Positions 1-5,991 of a stretch of 11,217 nt of DNA are shown here, piece by piece. Location of the stretch: NCBI GenBank assembly GCA_003556925.1, contig PWQC01000021.1, positions 1 to 11,217 on the forward strand, read 5' to 3'. Every line of letters begins with the position of its first letter. Position 1 is the first letter of the stretch. The notes below the pieces were generated by a model. That model was not told the origin of the DNA. It saw only the letters and a list, made by a program, of their open reading frames with translations, and did not search any database. Source of the stretch: Candidatus Nealsoniibacteriota bacterium (lineage in GTDB: Bacteria > Patescibacteriota > Minisyncoccia > Minisyncoccales > GWA2-38-27). The position numbers and the translations under genes are program-made.

Positions 1-2
1 AA

Positions 3-224
3 ATATTTTTAACCCCTTTAGAGTTTTTTTCAAAGGGAGAAGGGCAGAAGATTGATCTTGGATACTGGATGGGCAAAGATCGTAATAATGATGTGTTCTG
101 GTTTGTGCTTTGTGAGTTTGGGGAAAATGACGAAGTTGATCTTATTATCACTCCTGCCGCTTGGAGAGAAGAGGCGGTTAGAGAATATTCTCTGCTTGAT
201 CTAAGAATAGATAACTATTATTAA
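3..224 (+). CDS. C-terminal end of an unidentified protein (5' truncated by window edge)
   Basis: This frame is open from the first complete codon of the window to a TAA at 222-224, giving about 73 residues. The composition is protein-like: aromatic-rich stretches such as GYWMGKDRN and DVFWFVLCEFG, an acidic middle, and a C-terminus ending RIDNYY. I do not recognise a family and see no membrane helix or catalytic motif. The only in-frame ATG lies well inside the segment, so the N-terminus is most likely upstream of the window. Because the next 300 bases look like decayed coding sequence, this could also be the tail of a broken gene. The frame is probably real; the function is unknown. Confidence 0.5.
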   Translation: MFLTPLEFFSKGEGQKIDLGYWMGKDRNNDVFWFVLCEFGENDEVDLIITPAAWREEAVREYSLLDLRIDNYY

Positions 225-239
225 TTTATTTGGAATTTA

Positions 240-516
240 ATGCATTCGGCACAATCAAGCGTAGGTGTCTTTGAGAAAACAGGAAGTCGTTTTTATGGTG
301 AGGGTGGAATTTGGAGTCCCTCGGGCTTCTCTTAAAAGAGCCTCTCCTTAAGAAGAAGAATTACTTATTATTGAAATAAAAGGGATAGGCGTACAGGATT
401 GATTTTGACGAGATATATCGAGAAGTAGAGAAGATAAGACTAAAGTGAGTATTAACAGGCTCTTCGAAAAACAACAAAAAAAAGAAGTCTCAAAAATTAG
501 GGAGATAATTATTTAA
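240..516 (+). pseudogene. possible remnant of a decayed gene, several frames
   Basis: Several protein-like pieces follow one another in different frames. The first begins at ATG 240-242, contains SSVGVFEKTGSRFYGEGG, and stops after 31 codons. Next is a short piece around 352-399 containing LLIIEIKGIGVQD. A third around 398-445 contains IDFDEIYREVEKIRLK. The last, around 448-513, contains SINRLFEKQQKKEVSKIREI and ends at TAA 514-516. A run of frame changes with sensible composition and no intervening gene suggests a gene broken by insertions, deletions and stops. I cannot name the ancestor, and chance short frames in AT-rich DNA are a real alternative. Confidence 0.27.
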
Positions 517-683
517 AATTTTAATAATGAAAAAGAATTATTTTTTTAAGATATTCGTTGCGTGATAGCATGTTTATGTTATTATTTATAAGATGAAGTA
601 TATATTTAGTTTACACTGGTTTTTTTATATACTTTATCTTATCTTTTTTCGGTCAGGGAATATATTACAGGAGTAATATCTTT

Positions 684-713
684 TTGGTCGGATTTAGTTT
701 AATGATTTATAAG
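684..713 (+). promoter_or_regulatory. candidate nfo promoter, near-leaderless
   Basis: A -35-like TTGGTC (684-689) is followed after 18 bases by TATAAG (708-713). An alternative reading is TGA plus TTTATA (706-711), an extended -10 with a 16-base spacer. The nfo ATG lies only 10 bases beyond TATAAG, so a transcript starting about 7 bases downstream of the -10 would have almost no leader. The -35 match is weak; the call rests partly on the similar layout at other genes in this window. Confidence 0.35.
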
Positions 714-723
714 CTATTAAAAA

Positions 724-1545
724 ATGCTAGGATCAACAGTTAAAACTATAGGAGGAATAGAAAGTGCTTTTTATTGGGGCGATAAATGGAATTGTCAGGT
801 GGTTCAGTTTTATCTTACTCTATCTAGAAAATGGGAAGTCGATGAGATAAGCAAAGAAAAAGTGAAGATCTTTAAAGATGCTTGGAAAGGGTCGAAAGTT
901 AAAGAGATAGTAGCCCATATTCCCTATCTGGTTAATTTGGTTTCCGAAAATAAAGATACCAGAGAAAAGTCCCTTAAAAGAATGCTTTTAGAAATTGAAA
1001 GGGCTAAGATTTTGGGGGTGAGGTATCTTGTGTTACATCCGGGAAGTACAGGGAATCAAAACAAATCAAAGGCCATTAAAGTTTTAAGAGACAGCTTTAA
1101 AAAAATAAAACCCAGTGGAGTAGAAATTCTTATAGAAACAATGGCGGGGCAAGGAAGTTCTCTTGGTTCTTCTTTTGAAGAGATAAAAGAGATTCTTTTA
1201 GCCTTAAACAATGATAAGGTTTTTGGGGTCTGCTTTGACAGCGCTCATGTTTTTGAGTCTGGGTATGATATAAGAGGAGAGGGGTATGAAAAAACTTTTA
1301 GGGAATTTAAAAAATTTATCCCCCTGAAAAAGATTAAAGCTTTTCATCTAAACGATTCTAAAACCAATTTTAAATCCAAAAGAGATAGACACGAACATAT
1401 TGGTAAGGGACAGATTGGTTTAGATTTTTTTGGTAAAATTTTAAATGACGAGAGATTTAAAAACATCCCCAAGATATTGGAAACTCCGGAAATTGTAGAA
1501 GAGGGTGAAAATAACTTGAGAATCCTAAGAAATTTAATTAAATAA
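724..1545 (+). CDS. nfo: endonuclease IV (deoxyribonuclease IV, AP endonuclease)
   Basis: This cytoplasmic base-excision-repair enzyme cleaves the backbone 5' of abasic sites with a trinuclear zinc centre in a TIM barrel. All nine metal ligands known from E. coli Nfo can be placed: H65 (AHIPYLVNL), H105 (LHPGS), E138 (IETMAGQGSSLG), D172 and H175 (FDSAH), H208 (FHLND), D221 and H223 (DRHEHIG), and E253 (ILETPE). R35 and Y68 match the DNA-contacting Arg37 and Tyr72. The length of 273 residues is normal. The N-terminal motif usually written GAHVSxAGG is GSTVKTIGG here, which is unusual. The start is ATG 724: an in-frame stop lies two codons upstream and the family alignment begins at this point. 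No Shine-Dalgarno sequence is visible. The gene stands alone, flanked by decayed sequence on both sides. The family assignment is firm. Confidence 0.95.
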   Translation: MLGSTVKTIGGIESAFYWGDKWNCQVVQFYLTLSRKWEVDEISKEKVKIFKDAWKGSKVKEIVAHIPYLVNLVSENKDTREKSLKRMLLEIERAKILGVRYLVLHPGSTGNQNKSKAIKVLRDSFKKIKPSGVEILIETMAGQGSSLGSSFEEIKEILLALNNDKVFGVCFDSAHVFESGYDIRGEGYEKTFREFKKFIPLKKIKAFHLNDSKTNFKSKRDRHEHIGKGQIGLDFFGKILNDERFKNIPKILETPEIVEEGENNLRILRNLIK

Positions 1546-1549
1546 TCTT

Positions 1550-1792
1550 TTCTTTCTTTTTGTTCGAAAGGCAAGTCTTTGTCTTTAAAAGAATCTTGAG
1601 TTAACTTATATCTAATTTTTTGTTTTTTATCCGACTCTGTTGAAGCTGAACAATGATATTTCATATTTCATTAAAGGGATTATAATTTCCTATTCCTTCC
1701 TTTTCTTTTATTTTAAGCTTGCCATTATAAATCAGTAATTGCGGTAGAGGAATTAAATTAGTCTTCTGGTAGTGTTTTTTGTAAAATTTAAG
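1550..1792 (-). pseudogene. possible decayed minus-strand gene in the nfo-DUF5667 gap
   Basis: The 350-base gap between nfo and the next gene has no plus-strand gene. On the minus strand, 1792 down to 1661 is open for 43 codons and contains NLIPLPQLLIYNGKLKIKEK, ending with TGA. A second frame then opens at ATG 1664-1662, with MKYHCSASTESDKKQKIRYK and then SFKDKDLPFEQKE, and runs into the 3' end of nfo. The two pieces abut and both look like protein, which fits one gene split by a frameshift. The LPQLLIYNGKL piece faintly resembles the cis-proline strand of thioredoxin-fold proteins, but this is too weak for a family call. The rest of the gap holds only the promoter of the DUF5667 gene. Confidence 0.33.
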
Positions 1793-1827
1793 CTAAAACA
1801 TCAACAGTTTGAGGAAAGCATGAGGTC

Positions 1828-1857
1828 TTGAAACAAATTGTTACTTGGTGGTAGAAT
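1828..1857 (+). promoter_or_regulatory. promoter of the DUF5667 gene
   Basis: TTGAAA (1828-1833), an 18-base spacer and TAGAAT (1852-1857) preceded by TGG (1849-1851), which gives an extended -10 box. The predicted leader is about 30 bases and has no Shine-Dalgarno sequence. The 10 bases TTGAAACAAA occur at 1828-1837 and again at 1868-1877; the second copy has no suitable -10 behind it. Confidence 0.5.
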
Positions 1858-1895
1858 AAGATAAAGGTTGAAACAAAATAAACAATTAAAATTTT

Positions 1896-2639
1896 ATGAC
1901 AATTAATAACAATAAAAAAACCATCGTCTTTTTTGTGACTTTGATTTTTGTTCTTTCCGGTTTAGTATATGCACAGACAAACACTTTACCGGATCACGGC
2001 ATCCTTCCCGACAGCTCTCTTTATTTTCTTAAAAATTGGGGAGAAAATATCAGAACTTTTTTTACTTTTAGCAATGAAGCCAAGGCTGAGCGTTTTTTAA
2101 ACCTATCAGGGGTAAGATTGGCTGAAGCCAAAGCTTTAATGGAAAAGGGAGATTTAGAGTTAGCCGAAACAACACTTGAAAGGTATCAAGAGCAACTTAC
2201 TCTTGCTTTATCCAGGGCAAAAAGAGCAGAAGAAAGAGGTAGTGATGTAGAGGAAACCTTAATTAAAGTTTCTGAAGTCACCTTAAGACATCAAGAAGCT
2301 TTACTTGACGTTTATGATAAAGTTCCCGAAAAGGCTCAATCGGCCATTGGAAGGGCAATGAAAAGGAGCATGCGAGGACACGAGGAAGCTTTTAATGCGA
2401 TCTCTAGCGAGAAGGGAGATGAACTTGAGCAAGAAATATGGCAAAAAAGGAGAGAGATAGAAGAGAGAATAAAAAGCATAGGAAGAGATGAGGTTTTTAT
2501 TCCGGAGACGCCCAAGAAAAGAGGAGTCGAAGAAGAGTCTATTCCTCCAAAGAACGAAAAGCCGGAAGCTTCTGAGCTTTTAGAAGGTCAAGGAAGAGGG
2601 GTGCCCGATGACTTAGAAATTGAAATTCCTGAGAGATAA
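1896..2639 (+). CDS. secreted DUF5667-domain protein
   Basis: This is a predicted exported protein of unknown function. Residues 1-26 form a signal peptide: a short polar-basic start, a hydrophobic core (IVFFVTLIFVLSGLV) and likely cleavage after VYA. Residues about 33-142 match the DUF5667 pattern: LPDSSLYFLKNWGE, then helical segments rich in E, A and K (EAKAERFLNLSGVRLAEAKA; ALMEKGDLELAETTLERYQE). Residues 145-200 continue as charged helices and may form coiled coil. The last 45 residues are rich in Pro, Glu and Lys and probably disordered. Known members include many Patescibacteria and Firmicutes proteins, with no established activity. The gene has its own promoter. No Shine-Dalgarno sequence is visible; the start is supported by the signal peptide. 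Confidence 0.85.
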   Translation: MTINNNKKTIVFFVTLIFVLSGLVYAQTNTLPDHGILPDSSLYFLKNWGENIRTFFTFSNEAKAERFLNLSGVRLAEAKALMEKGDLELAETTLERYQEQLTLALSRAKRAEERGSDVEETLIKVSEVTLRHQEALLDVYDKVPEKAQSAIGRAMKRSMRGHEEAFNAISSEKGDELEQEIWQKRREIEERIKSIGRDEVFIPETPKKRGVEEESIPPKNEKPEASELLEGQGRGVPDDLEIEIPER

Positions 2640-2730
2640 AACGAGGGTTTAAAATTGAAGAAGCTTATTATTTCAAGACAAGTTTAATCTATTTTTATGG
2701 CGACGGAATAAAAAGGCGTCTAATTAAAAG

Positions 2731-2952
2731 ATGAGCTGGGCAGATAAAAGAATAAAACAATATCAAAAGGGCCAAAAAGCCACTTTTCTTGAAAAGATGA
2801 TGCTGGATCATGCAAATCCTGTTCATTTTTTTCTGGCGATAATAGGTATAATACTAATTTTTTATGGAGCCTGGAATCATAATTATCTATGGATACTTTT
2901 AGGCATTGGATTAAATTTTCTTGGTCATCTATATTGCTGGCTTCAAAGATAA
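2731..2952 (+). CDS. small two-helix membrane protein, unknown function
   Basis: This 73-residue protein has a charged amphipathic start (SWADKRIKQYQKGQKATFLE) and two hydrophobic helices, at about 33-48 (FFLAIIGIILIFYGAW) and 52-69, ending GHLYCWLQR. The pattern of a basic N-terminus, the phrase LEKMMLDHANPVHF, and the final CW is one I associate with short conserved hypothetical proteins of many bacteria, but no function is known to me. The next gene begins 24 bases after its stop, so the two are probably co-transcribed. There is no Shine-Dalgarno sequence; the ATG directly follows an A-rich stretch. The coding call is good because both helices and the N-terminal block look constrained. Confidence 0.75.
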   Translation: MSWADKRIKQYQKGQKATFLEKMMLDHANPVHFFLAIIGIILIFYGAWNHNYLWILLGIGLNFLGHLYCWLQR

Positions 2953-2976
2953 AAAAATAAATTTGGATTAAAAAAT

Positions 2977-3387
2977 ATGAAAATTGGTATAATCGGTTCA
3001 ATGCAATTCACGGACAAGATGCTTGAAGTAAAAAAAGAGCTTGAATTTTTAGGGCATGAGGCCTTCCTTACTAAGCTACACGAAGCGATGATCGGAAAAA
3101 ACGAAAGAGAGATAGAAGAGATAAAAATTTACCAGAAAAACGAAAAAGACGCTATCCGTGAATTTTGGAGAGAGATGCAGGGAGCTGAAGCTGTTCTTGT
3201 TTTAAATTATGATAAAAATAATATTAAGCATTATATCGGCGGAAACACCTTGATGGAGATTGGCTTTGCTCATGTTTTGGGTCAAAAGATATTTCTTATA
3301 AATCCGATCCCCGATATGCCTTATTGTAAAACCGAGATAGAAGCCGTAAAACCGGTAATTTTAAACGGGGACTTAAATAAAATATAA
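2977..3387 (+). CDS. nucleoside 2-deoxyribosyltransferase-like protein
   Basis: This 136-residue cytoplasmic protein has the layout of the nucleoside 2-deoxyribosyltransferase superfamily, which moves or hydrolyses deoxyribose on nucleosides and nucleotides. Visible marks are a first strand with GSM (MKIGIIGSMQF), an LGHE turn at 25-28, a middle helix, the strand AEAVLVLNYD (71-79), then GGNTLMEIGFAHVLGQKIFL (88-107), and INPIPDMPY. E94 in TLMEIGFA sits where the family's catalytic glutamate is expected. The length is close to the usual 140-160. Substrate cannot be read from the sequence; relatives include 5'-monophosphate N-glycosidases and uncharacterised small members. It probably shares a transcript with the two-helix protein upstream. 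Confidence 0.75.
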   Translation: MKIGIIGSMQFTDKMLEVKKELEFLGHEAFLTKLHEAMIGKNEREIEEIKIYQKNEKDAIREFWREMQGAEAVLVLNYDKNNIKHYIGGNTLMEIGFAHVLGQKIFLINPIPDMPYCKTEIEAVKPVILNGDLNKI

Positions 3388-3388
3388 T

Positions 3389-3416
3389 CTGACTTTTCTT
3401 TAAATTTTGTTAATTT
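3389..3416 (+). promoter_or_regulatory. candidate promoter of the radical SAM gene
   Basis: CTGACT (3389-3394), a 16-base spacer and TAATTT (3411-3416) preceded by TGT, which gives an extended -10. The predicted leader is about 15-20 bases and carries no Shine-Dalgarno match. The -10 differs from consensus and the surroundings are very AT-rich, so this is tentative. Confidence 0.35.
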
Positions 3417-3438
3417 TTTAAAAAAACAGTCCAAGAAA

Positions 3439-4281
3439 ATGAAAATTAAAGAGATAAAATGTAAAACAGGGATAGGGAAATGTGGTTTCCCCGGAGGAGG
3501 CTTGGCGATAAACCCTTATATCGGCTGTGGCCATAATTGTCTTTATTGTTATGCTCGTTTTATGAAAAGATTTACTGGTCATACTGAAGATTGGGGGACT
3601 TTTGTTGATGTAAAAAAAAACATAAAGAGTGTTCTTGAAAAGCAGATGGCTTCTCCCAGGTATAAGGGAAAGCGAATATTTATTGGGACGGTTACTGATC
3701 CTTATCAGCCAATTGAAAAAGATTATAGAGTAACAAGAGAGATAATTCAGGTTTTAGTAAAACACAACAATCCCTTAAGTATTCTTACAAAATCTGATTT
3801 AGTTCTTCGTGATTTAAATTTGCTAAAAAAGATAAAAAAAGTTGATCTTAATTTTACCGTTAATACTCTTAATGGTAATTGGCAGAAAATTGTGGAACCC
3901 AATTCTTCGTCAACGAAAGAAAGACTAAAAGCGATGAAAAAATTAACAGAAGAGGGAATAAGTGTTTTCGCCATGATGGGCCCTTATTGGCCTCTTTTTA
4001 CAGACGCTGAATCTTTATTCAAAGAATTTAAAAAAGTGGGGGTTAAACATCTTTTTACAGAGAGTTTTAATACGGTTGGAGGTAATTGGACTAATTTACA
4101 AAAAGTGGCTCAAAAAAGTTATCCGGGAGAGATAGCGGAGATAAAAAGAATATTATTCAATAAAGATAATTTTTATCAATTTTATAATAAGGCTCAAAAT
4201 GAGGTTAAGCACTTATCAAAGAAGTATAAAATTCCGGCAACTATTTATTTTGGTTTAGGCCATGCTGGTAAATTTAGATGA
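3439..4281 (+). CDS. SPL-family radical SAM protein
   Basis: This 280-residue protein of the spore photoproduct lyase-like radical SAM group (COG1533) carries the CxxxCxxC motif for a 4Fe-4S cluster as C30, C34 and C37 in GCGHNCLYCYAR. It is preceded by the typical GLAINPYIGC phrase. The conserved block GTVTDPYQPIEKDYRVTR (83-100) is a hallmark of this group. Later strands LSILTKS (113-119), VDLNFTVNT (135-143) and SVFAMMGPYWP (175-185) fit a partial TIM barrel. A C-terminal block (TIYFGLGHAGK) ends the protein. Members outside spore-formers have no known substrate, so true spore photoproduct lyase activity should not be assumed. It stands alone between a candidate promoter and a broken small gene. 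The family call is firm; the function is open. Confidence 0.9.
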   Translation: MKIKEIKCKTGIGKCGFPGGGLAINPYIGCGHNCLYCYARFMKRFTGHTEDWGTFVDVKKNIKSVLEKQMASPRYKGKRIFIGTVTDPYQPIEKDYRVTREIIQVLVKHNNPLSILTKSDLVLRDLNLLKKIKKVDLNFTVNTLNGNWQKIVEPNSSSTKERLKAMKKLTEEGISVFAMMGPYWPLFTDAESLFKEFKKVGVKHLFTESFNTVGGNWTNLQKVAQKSYPGEIAEIKRILFNKDNFYQFYNKAQNEVKHLSKKYKIPATIYFGLGHAGKFR

Positions 4282-4332
4282 ATATTTATTTTTTAATTTT
4301 TTTGTGGTAAACTTAAGAAGGTTTAAAAAAAC

Positions 4333-4522
4333 ATGGAAAGTGATCCAGAAAAAATAAACGAAAAAGAGACATCAAAGGCGACTGATTTTGAAATAGCCGA
4401 GTAGATAGATAACCCTTATTCAATATGATCTATTTAAGAGAAGCAAAAAGAATATTTTCTACCTTAAAGACAAGGAGTTTTTAGAGCCAAAGACTAAAGA
4501 ATATAGAAGTCCAAAAAAATAG
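4333..4522 (+). pseudogene. broken small gene: in-frame TAG and a frameshift
   Basis: An ATG at 4333 begins a charged peptide (MESDPEKINEKETSKATDFE...) that meets TAG at 4402-4404 after 23 codons. Read through that stop, the same frame gives IDNPYS. The neighbouring frame, open from about 4407, then continues with YDLFKRSKKNIFYLKDKEF and LEPKTKEYRSPKK to a TAG at 4520-4522. Joined, the pieces would make one hydrophilic protein of about 60 residues, so a single gene disabled by one stop and one frameshift is the simplest reading. A weak extended -10 (TGG TAAACT, 4305-4313) lies upstream. Stop-codon recoding is unlikely because TAG is an ordinary stop elsewhere in the window. The family is unknown. 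Confidence 0.45.
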
Positions 4523-4536
4523 TAATTTTATAAAAT

Positions 4537-5064
4537 ATGAAATTAGAAGAGATTAAAAACATTGGAGGGATCGGGTCGATTTTACTTTTATCAGGCATTA
4601 TTCCCGTTGTTGGGCAAGTGTTGGTTTTCGCCGGCTTTGTTATGGTAATTATCGCCGTTTATCAAATAAGTTACTTCTACAGTCAAAAGGAAATTTTTCG
4701 TGACTATCTGATAGGGATTATCCTTGGTATGGTTGCCTTTTTAGTGATGACTGTTGGGATAATGGCGACTATTATCACTTCAATAGAAGGAGGGGTAACA
4801 AGCTTAAAAACAGGAATAATTGTTACTTTTTTATTAATTTGGCTTTTATCAATTATCGCTGCTTTGTTTATAAATAAAAGCTTCAAGAAGATTGGAGAGG
4901 CCACTCAGATTAACGCTTTTAAAACTGCCGGGAAGTTATATTTAATCGGCAGTATTTTGCTTATTGTAATTATCGGATGGGCCTTTTTATTAATAGCAGC
5001 AATAATGCAGATAATCGCTTTTTTCTCTTTATCTCCCTCTAGTGAACAAAAAAGATTAAAATGA
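4537..5064 (+). CDS. DUF996 family integral membrane protein
   Basis: This 175-residue protein has about five hydrophobic segments: roughly 11-22, 26-45, 56-82, 93-112 and 133-164. The opening LEEIKNIGGIGSILLLSGIIPVVGQ and the following aromatic loop (YQISYFYSQKEIFRDYLIG) fit the DUF996 family known from archaea and uncultivated bacteria, for which no function is established. The gene overlaps the next one by 4 bases (ATGA, 5061-5064), a common sign of translational coupling and of a shared operon. No clear Shine-Dalgarno sequence precedes it, and I found no convincing promoter just upstream. Confidence 0.75.
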   Translation: MKLEEIKNIGGIGSILLLSGIIPVVGQVLVFAGFVMVIIAVYQISYFYSQKEIFRDYLIGIILGMVAFLVMTVGIMATIITSIEGGVTSLKTGIIVTFLLIWLLSIIAALFINKSFKKIGEATQINAFKTAGKLYLIGSILLIVIIGWAFLLIAAIMQIIAFFSLSPSSEQKRLK

Positions 5065-5663
5065 AATTAAAAAATAGATACATCTTTTTTATAGTTTTTC
5101 TCTTGCTCTTAGTCGGGTTGATATCTTTAACCGTGAAAGAAAAGACGATCGTTGCTGTCTGTCCCACTTTTTATTATTTAGCCGAAGAGATAAAAGAAAA
5201 TAAAAGAATAGAGATTGTAAAAACTGAATCAACTTCAGAGAGTTTAAAGTTGATAGAAAGAGGAGAAGTGGATTTTATTATTTCTGGACGGGCCTTAAAA
5301 GAAAACGAACCGCAAATGTTGGGTAAAAAAATAGGAAAAGGATACGACTTTATTTTCAAAGATGAAATAATTGTTCTTGAAGAAGAGATGAAATTTATTC
5401 CTTTTTATACGGACCTTAATTCTGAAAAAATAATCAATGATTTTAAATATATTTCAGAAGATAATTTAACTCAGGTTGAAAATCCTTACGATTATTTAGA
5501 GAAAGGAGTAGTGATCGTTTCTTTAGAGGGTCCTTTAATCGGAGAGGTAGTTCATCTTTTAAGAACGGATTATTCCAGGGTTCGTCTTTCTCGATTACCT
5601 AGAATTTATTATTTTGAAGATATGAAAAAAAAGATAGCTTCCTTGGAGGAGGCTTTTAATTAA
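5061..5663 (+). CDS. membrane-anchored protein resembling one lobe of a periplasmic-binding protein
   Basis: This 200-residue protein has one N-terminal helix (8-24, FFIVFLLLLVGLISLTV) that anchors it outside the membrane or serves as a signal. Residues 28-110 resemble the first lobe of type 2 periplasmic-binding proteins such as phosphate-binding PstS: a first strand TIVAVCPTFYYLAEEI, then SLKLIERGEVDFIISGRALKENEP. The C-terminal part continues as mixed strands and helices. The protein is shorter than a normal two-lobe solute-binding protein and no transporter genes lie beside it, so a ligand-sensing or degenerate role is possible. Its start overlaps the DUF996 stop and the next gene begins 1 base after its own stop. 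The fold call is moderate; the ligand is unknown. Confidence 0.65.
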   Translation: MKLKNRYIFFIVFLLLLVGLISLTVKEKTIVAVCPTFYYLAEEIKENKRIEIVKTESTSESLKLIERGEVDFIISGRALKENEPQMLGKKIGKGYDFIFKDEIIVLEEEMKFIPFYTDLNSEKIINDFKYISEDNLTQVENPYDYLEKGVVIVSLEGPLIGEVVHLLRTDYSRVRLSRLPRIYYFEDMKKKIASLEEAFN

Positions 5664-5664
5664 G

Positions 5665-5991
5665 ATGGAAAATAGAAATAAAATATTTGGCTGGATTCTT
5701 TTAGTATTAGGTCTATTAATAATTTTTTGGACTTTATTTTCTTCTTATAACATCTTTACCGGAAGGTCTTTAGCTCCTGCTCTCTTTGAAGAAGAGTTAG
5801 CGTTGACGGCGGAAAAAGAGGTTGATTTAGAAGATATAGAAAAGATAGTAGAAGGCCAATTAAAAGAGATTTTTCCAGTTGAAAAGATTAACGACCTTTT
5901 GAATCTAATTGTCTCGTCTATCTTAGCGGGAATTATGATCTTCGGAGGAGGTAGAGTCGCTGGTATAGGGATTAAACTTATTAAAGATTAA
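5665..5991 (+). CDS. small two-helix membrane protein, unknown function
   Basis: This 108-residue protein has hydrophobic segments at about 8-25 (FGWILLVLGLLIIFWTLF) and 79-98 (LNLIVSSILAGIMIFGGGRV). They flank an acidic middle region (40-75), rich in Glu and probably helical. The phrase SSYNIFTGRS after the first helix looks conserved, but I cannot name a family. It starts 1 base after the preceding stop and closes a three-gene cluster with the DUF996 and binding-protein-like genes. A GGAGGAGG stretch (5645-5652) lies about 12 bases before the ATG, slightly far for a ribosome binding site. Its stop overlaps the convergent carboxypeptidase gene by 4 bases. Confidence 0.7.
   Translation: MENRNKIFGWILLVLGLLIIFWTLFSSYNIFTGRSLAPALFEEELALTAEKEVDLEDIEKIVEGQLKEIFPVEKINDLLNLIVSSILAGIMIFGGGRVAGIGIKLIKD

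Larger units (their letters stand above)
225..723. other. 499-base stretch without an intact gene
   Basis: No intact gene is visible on either strand. Positions 240-516 hold short open pieces in changing frames, annotated separately as a possible pseudogene. Positions 517-683 are very AT-rich and I see no gene, tRNA or terminator in them. A sequence resembling a ribosome binding site (CAGGAG, 668-673) has no start codon at the right distance. Positions 684-713 hold a plausible promoter for nfo. A small bulged hairpin (CTCTT/AAGAG near 331-342) has no T-run and is not called a terminator. Confidence 0.6.

Noticed and set aside
326..346. Bulged hairpin CTCTT/AAGAG as a terminator of the first partial gene
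   Set aside because: The stem is short, lies 100 bases after the stop and has no T-run.
1344..1549. The part of the minus-strand frame (1344-1664) that lies inside nfo
   Set aside because: nfo keeps all metal ligands here, so the antisense part is a shadow; only the portion outside nfo was considered as a gene remnant.
1828..1877. Repeat TTGAAACAAA, two copies 40 bases apart, as an operator or repeat array
   Set aside because: There are only two copies in AT-rich DNA, and the first is explained by the -35 box; not enough to claim a regulator site.
2720..3001. A 93-codon minus-strand frame opposite the two-helix protein
   Set aside because: The plus-strand protein has a plausible helix layout and a close operon partner; the antisense product has no recognisable feature.
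3439..4281. True spore photoproduct lyase
   Set aside because: The protein is a general SPL-family radical SAM member; nothing indicates a spore-former, and the conserved blocks are shared by many uncharacterised relatives.
3439..5064. Alternative genetic code with TGA as glycine, known in some CPR groups
   Set aside because: TGA ends the radical SAM, DUF996 and transpeptidase genes at the expected lengths, and no internal TGA interrupts a recognised family.
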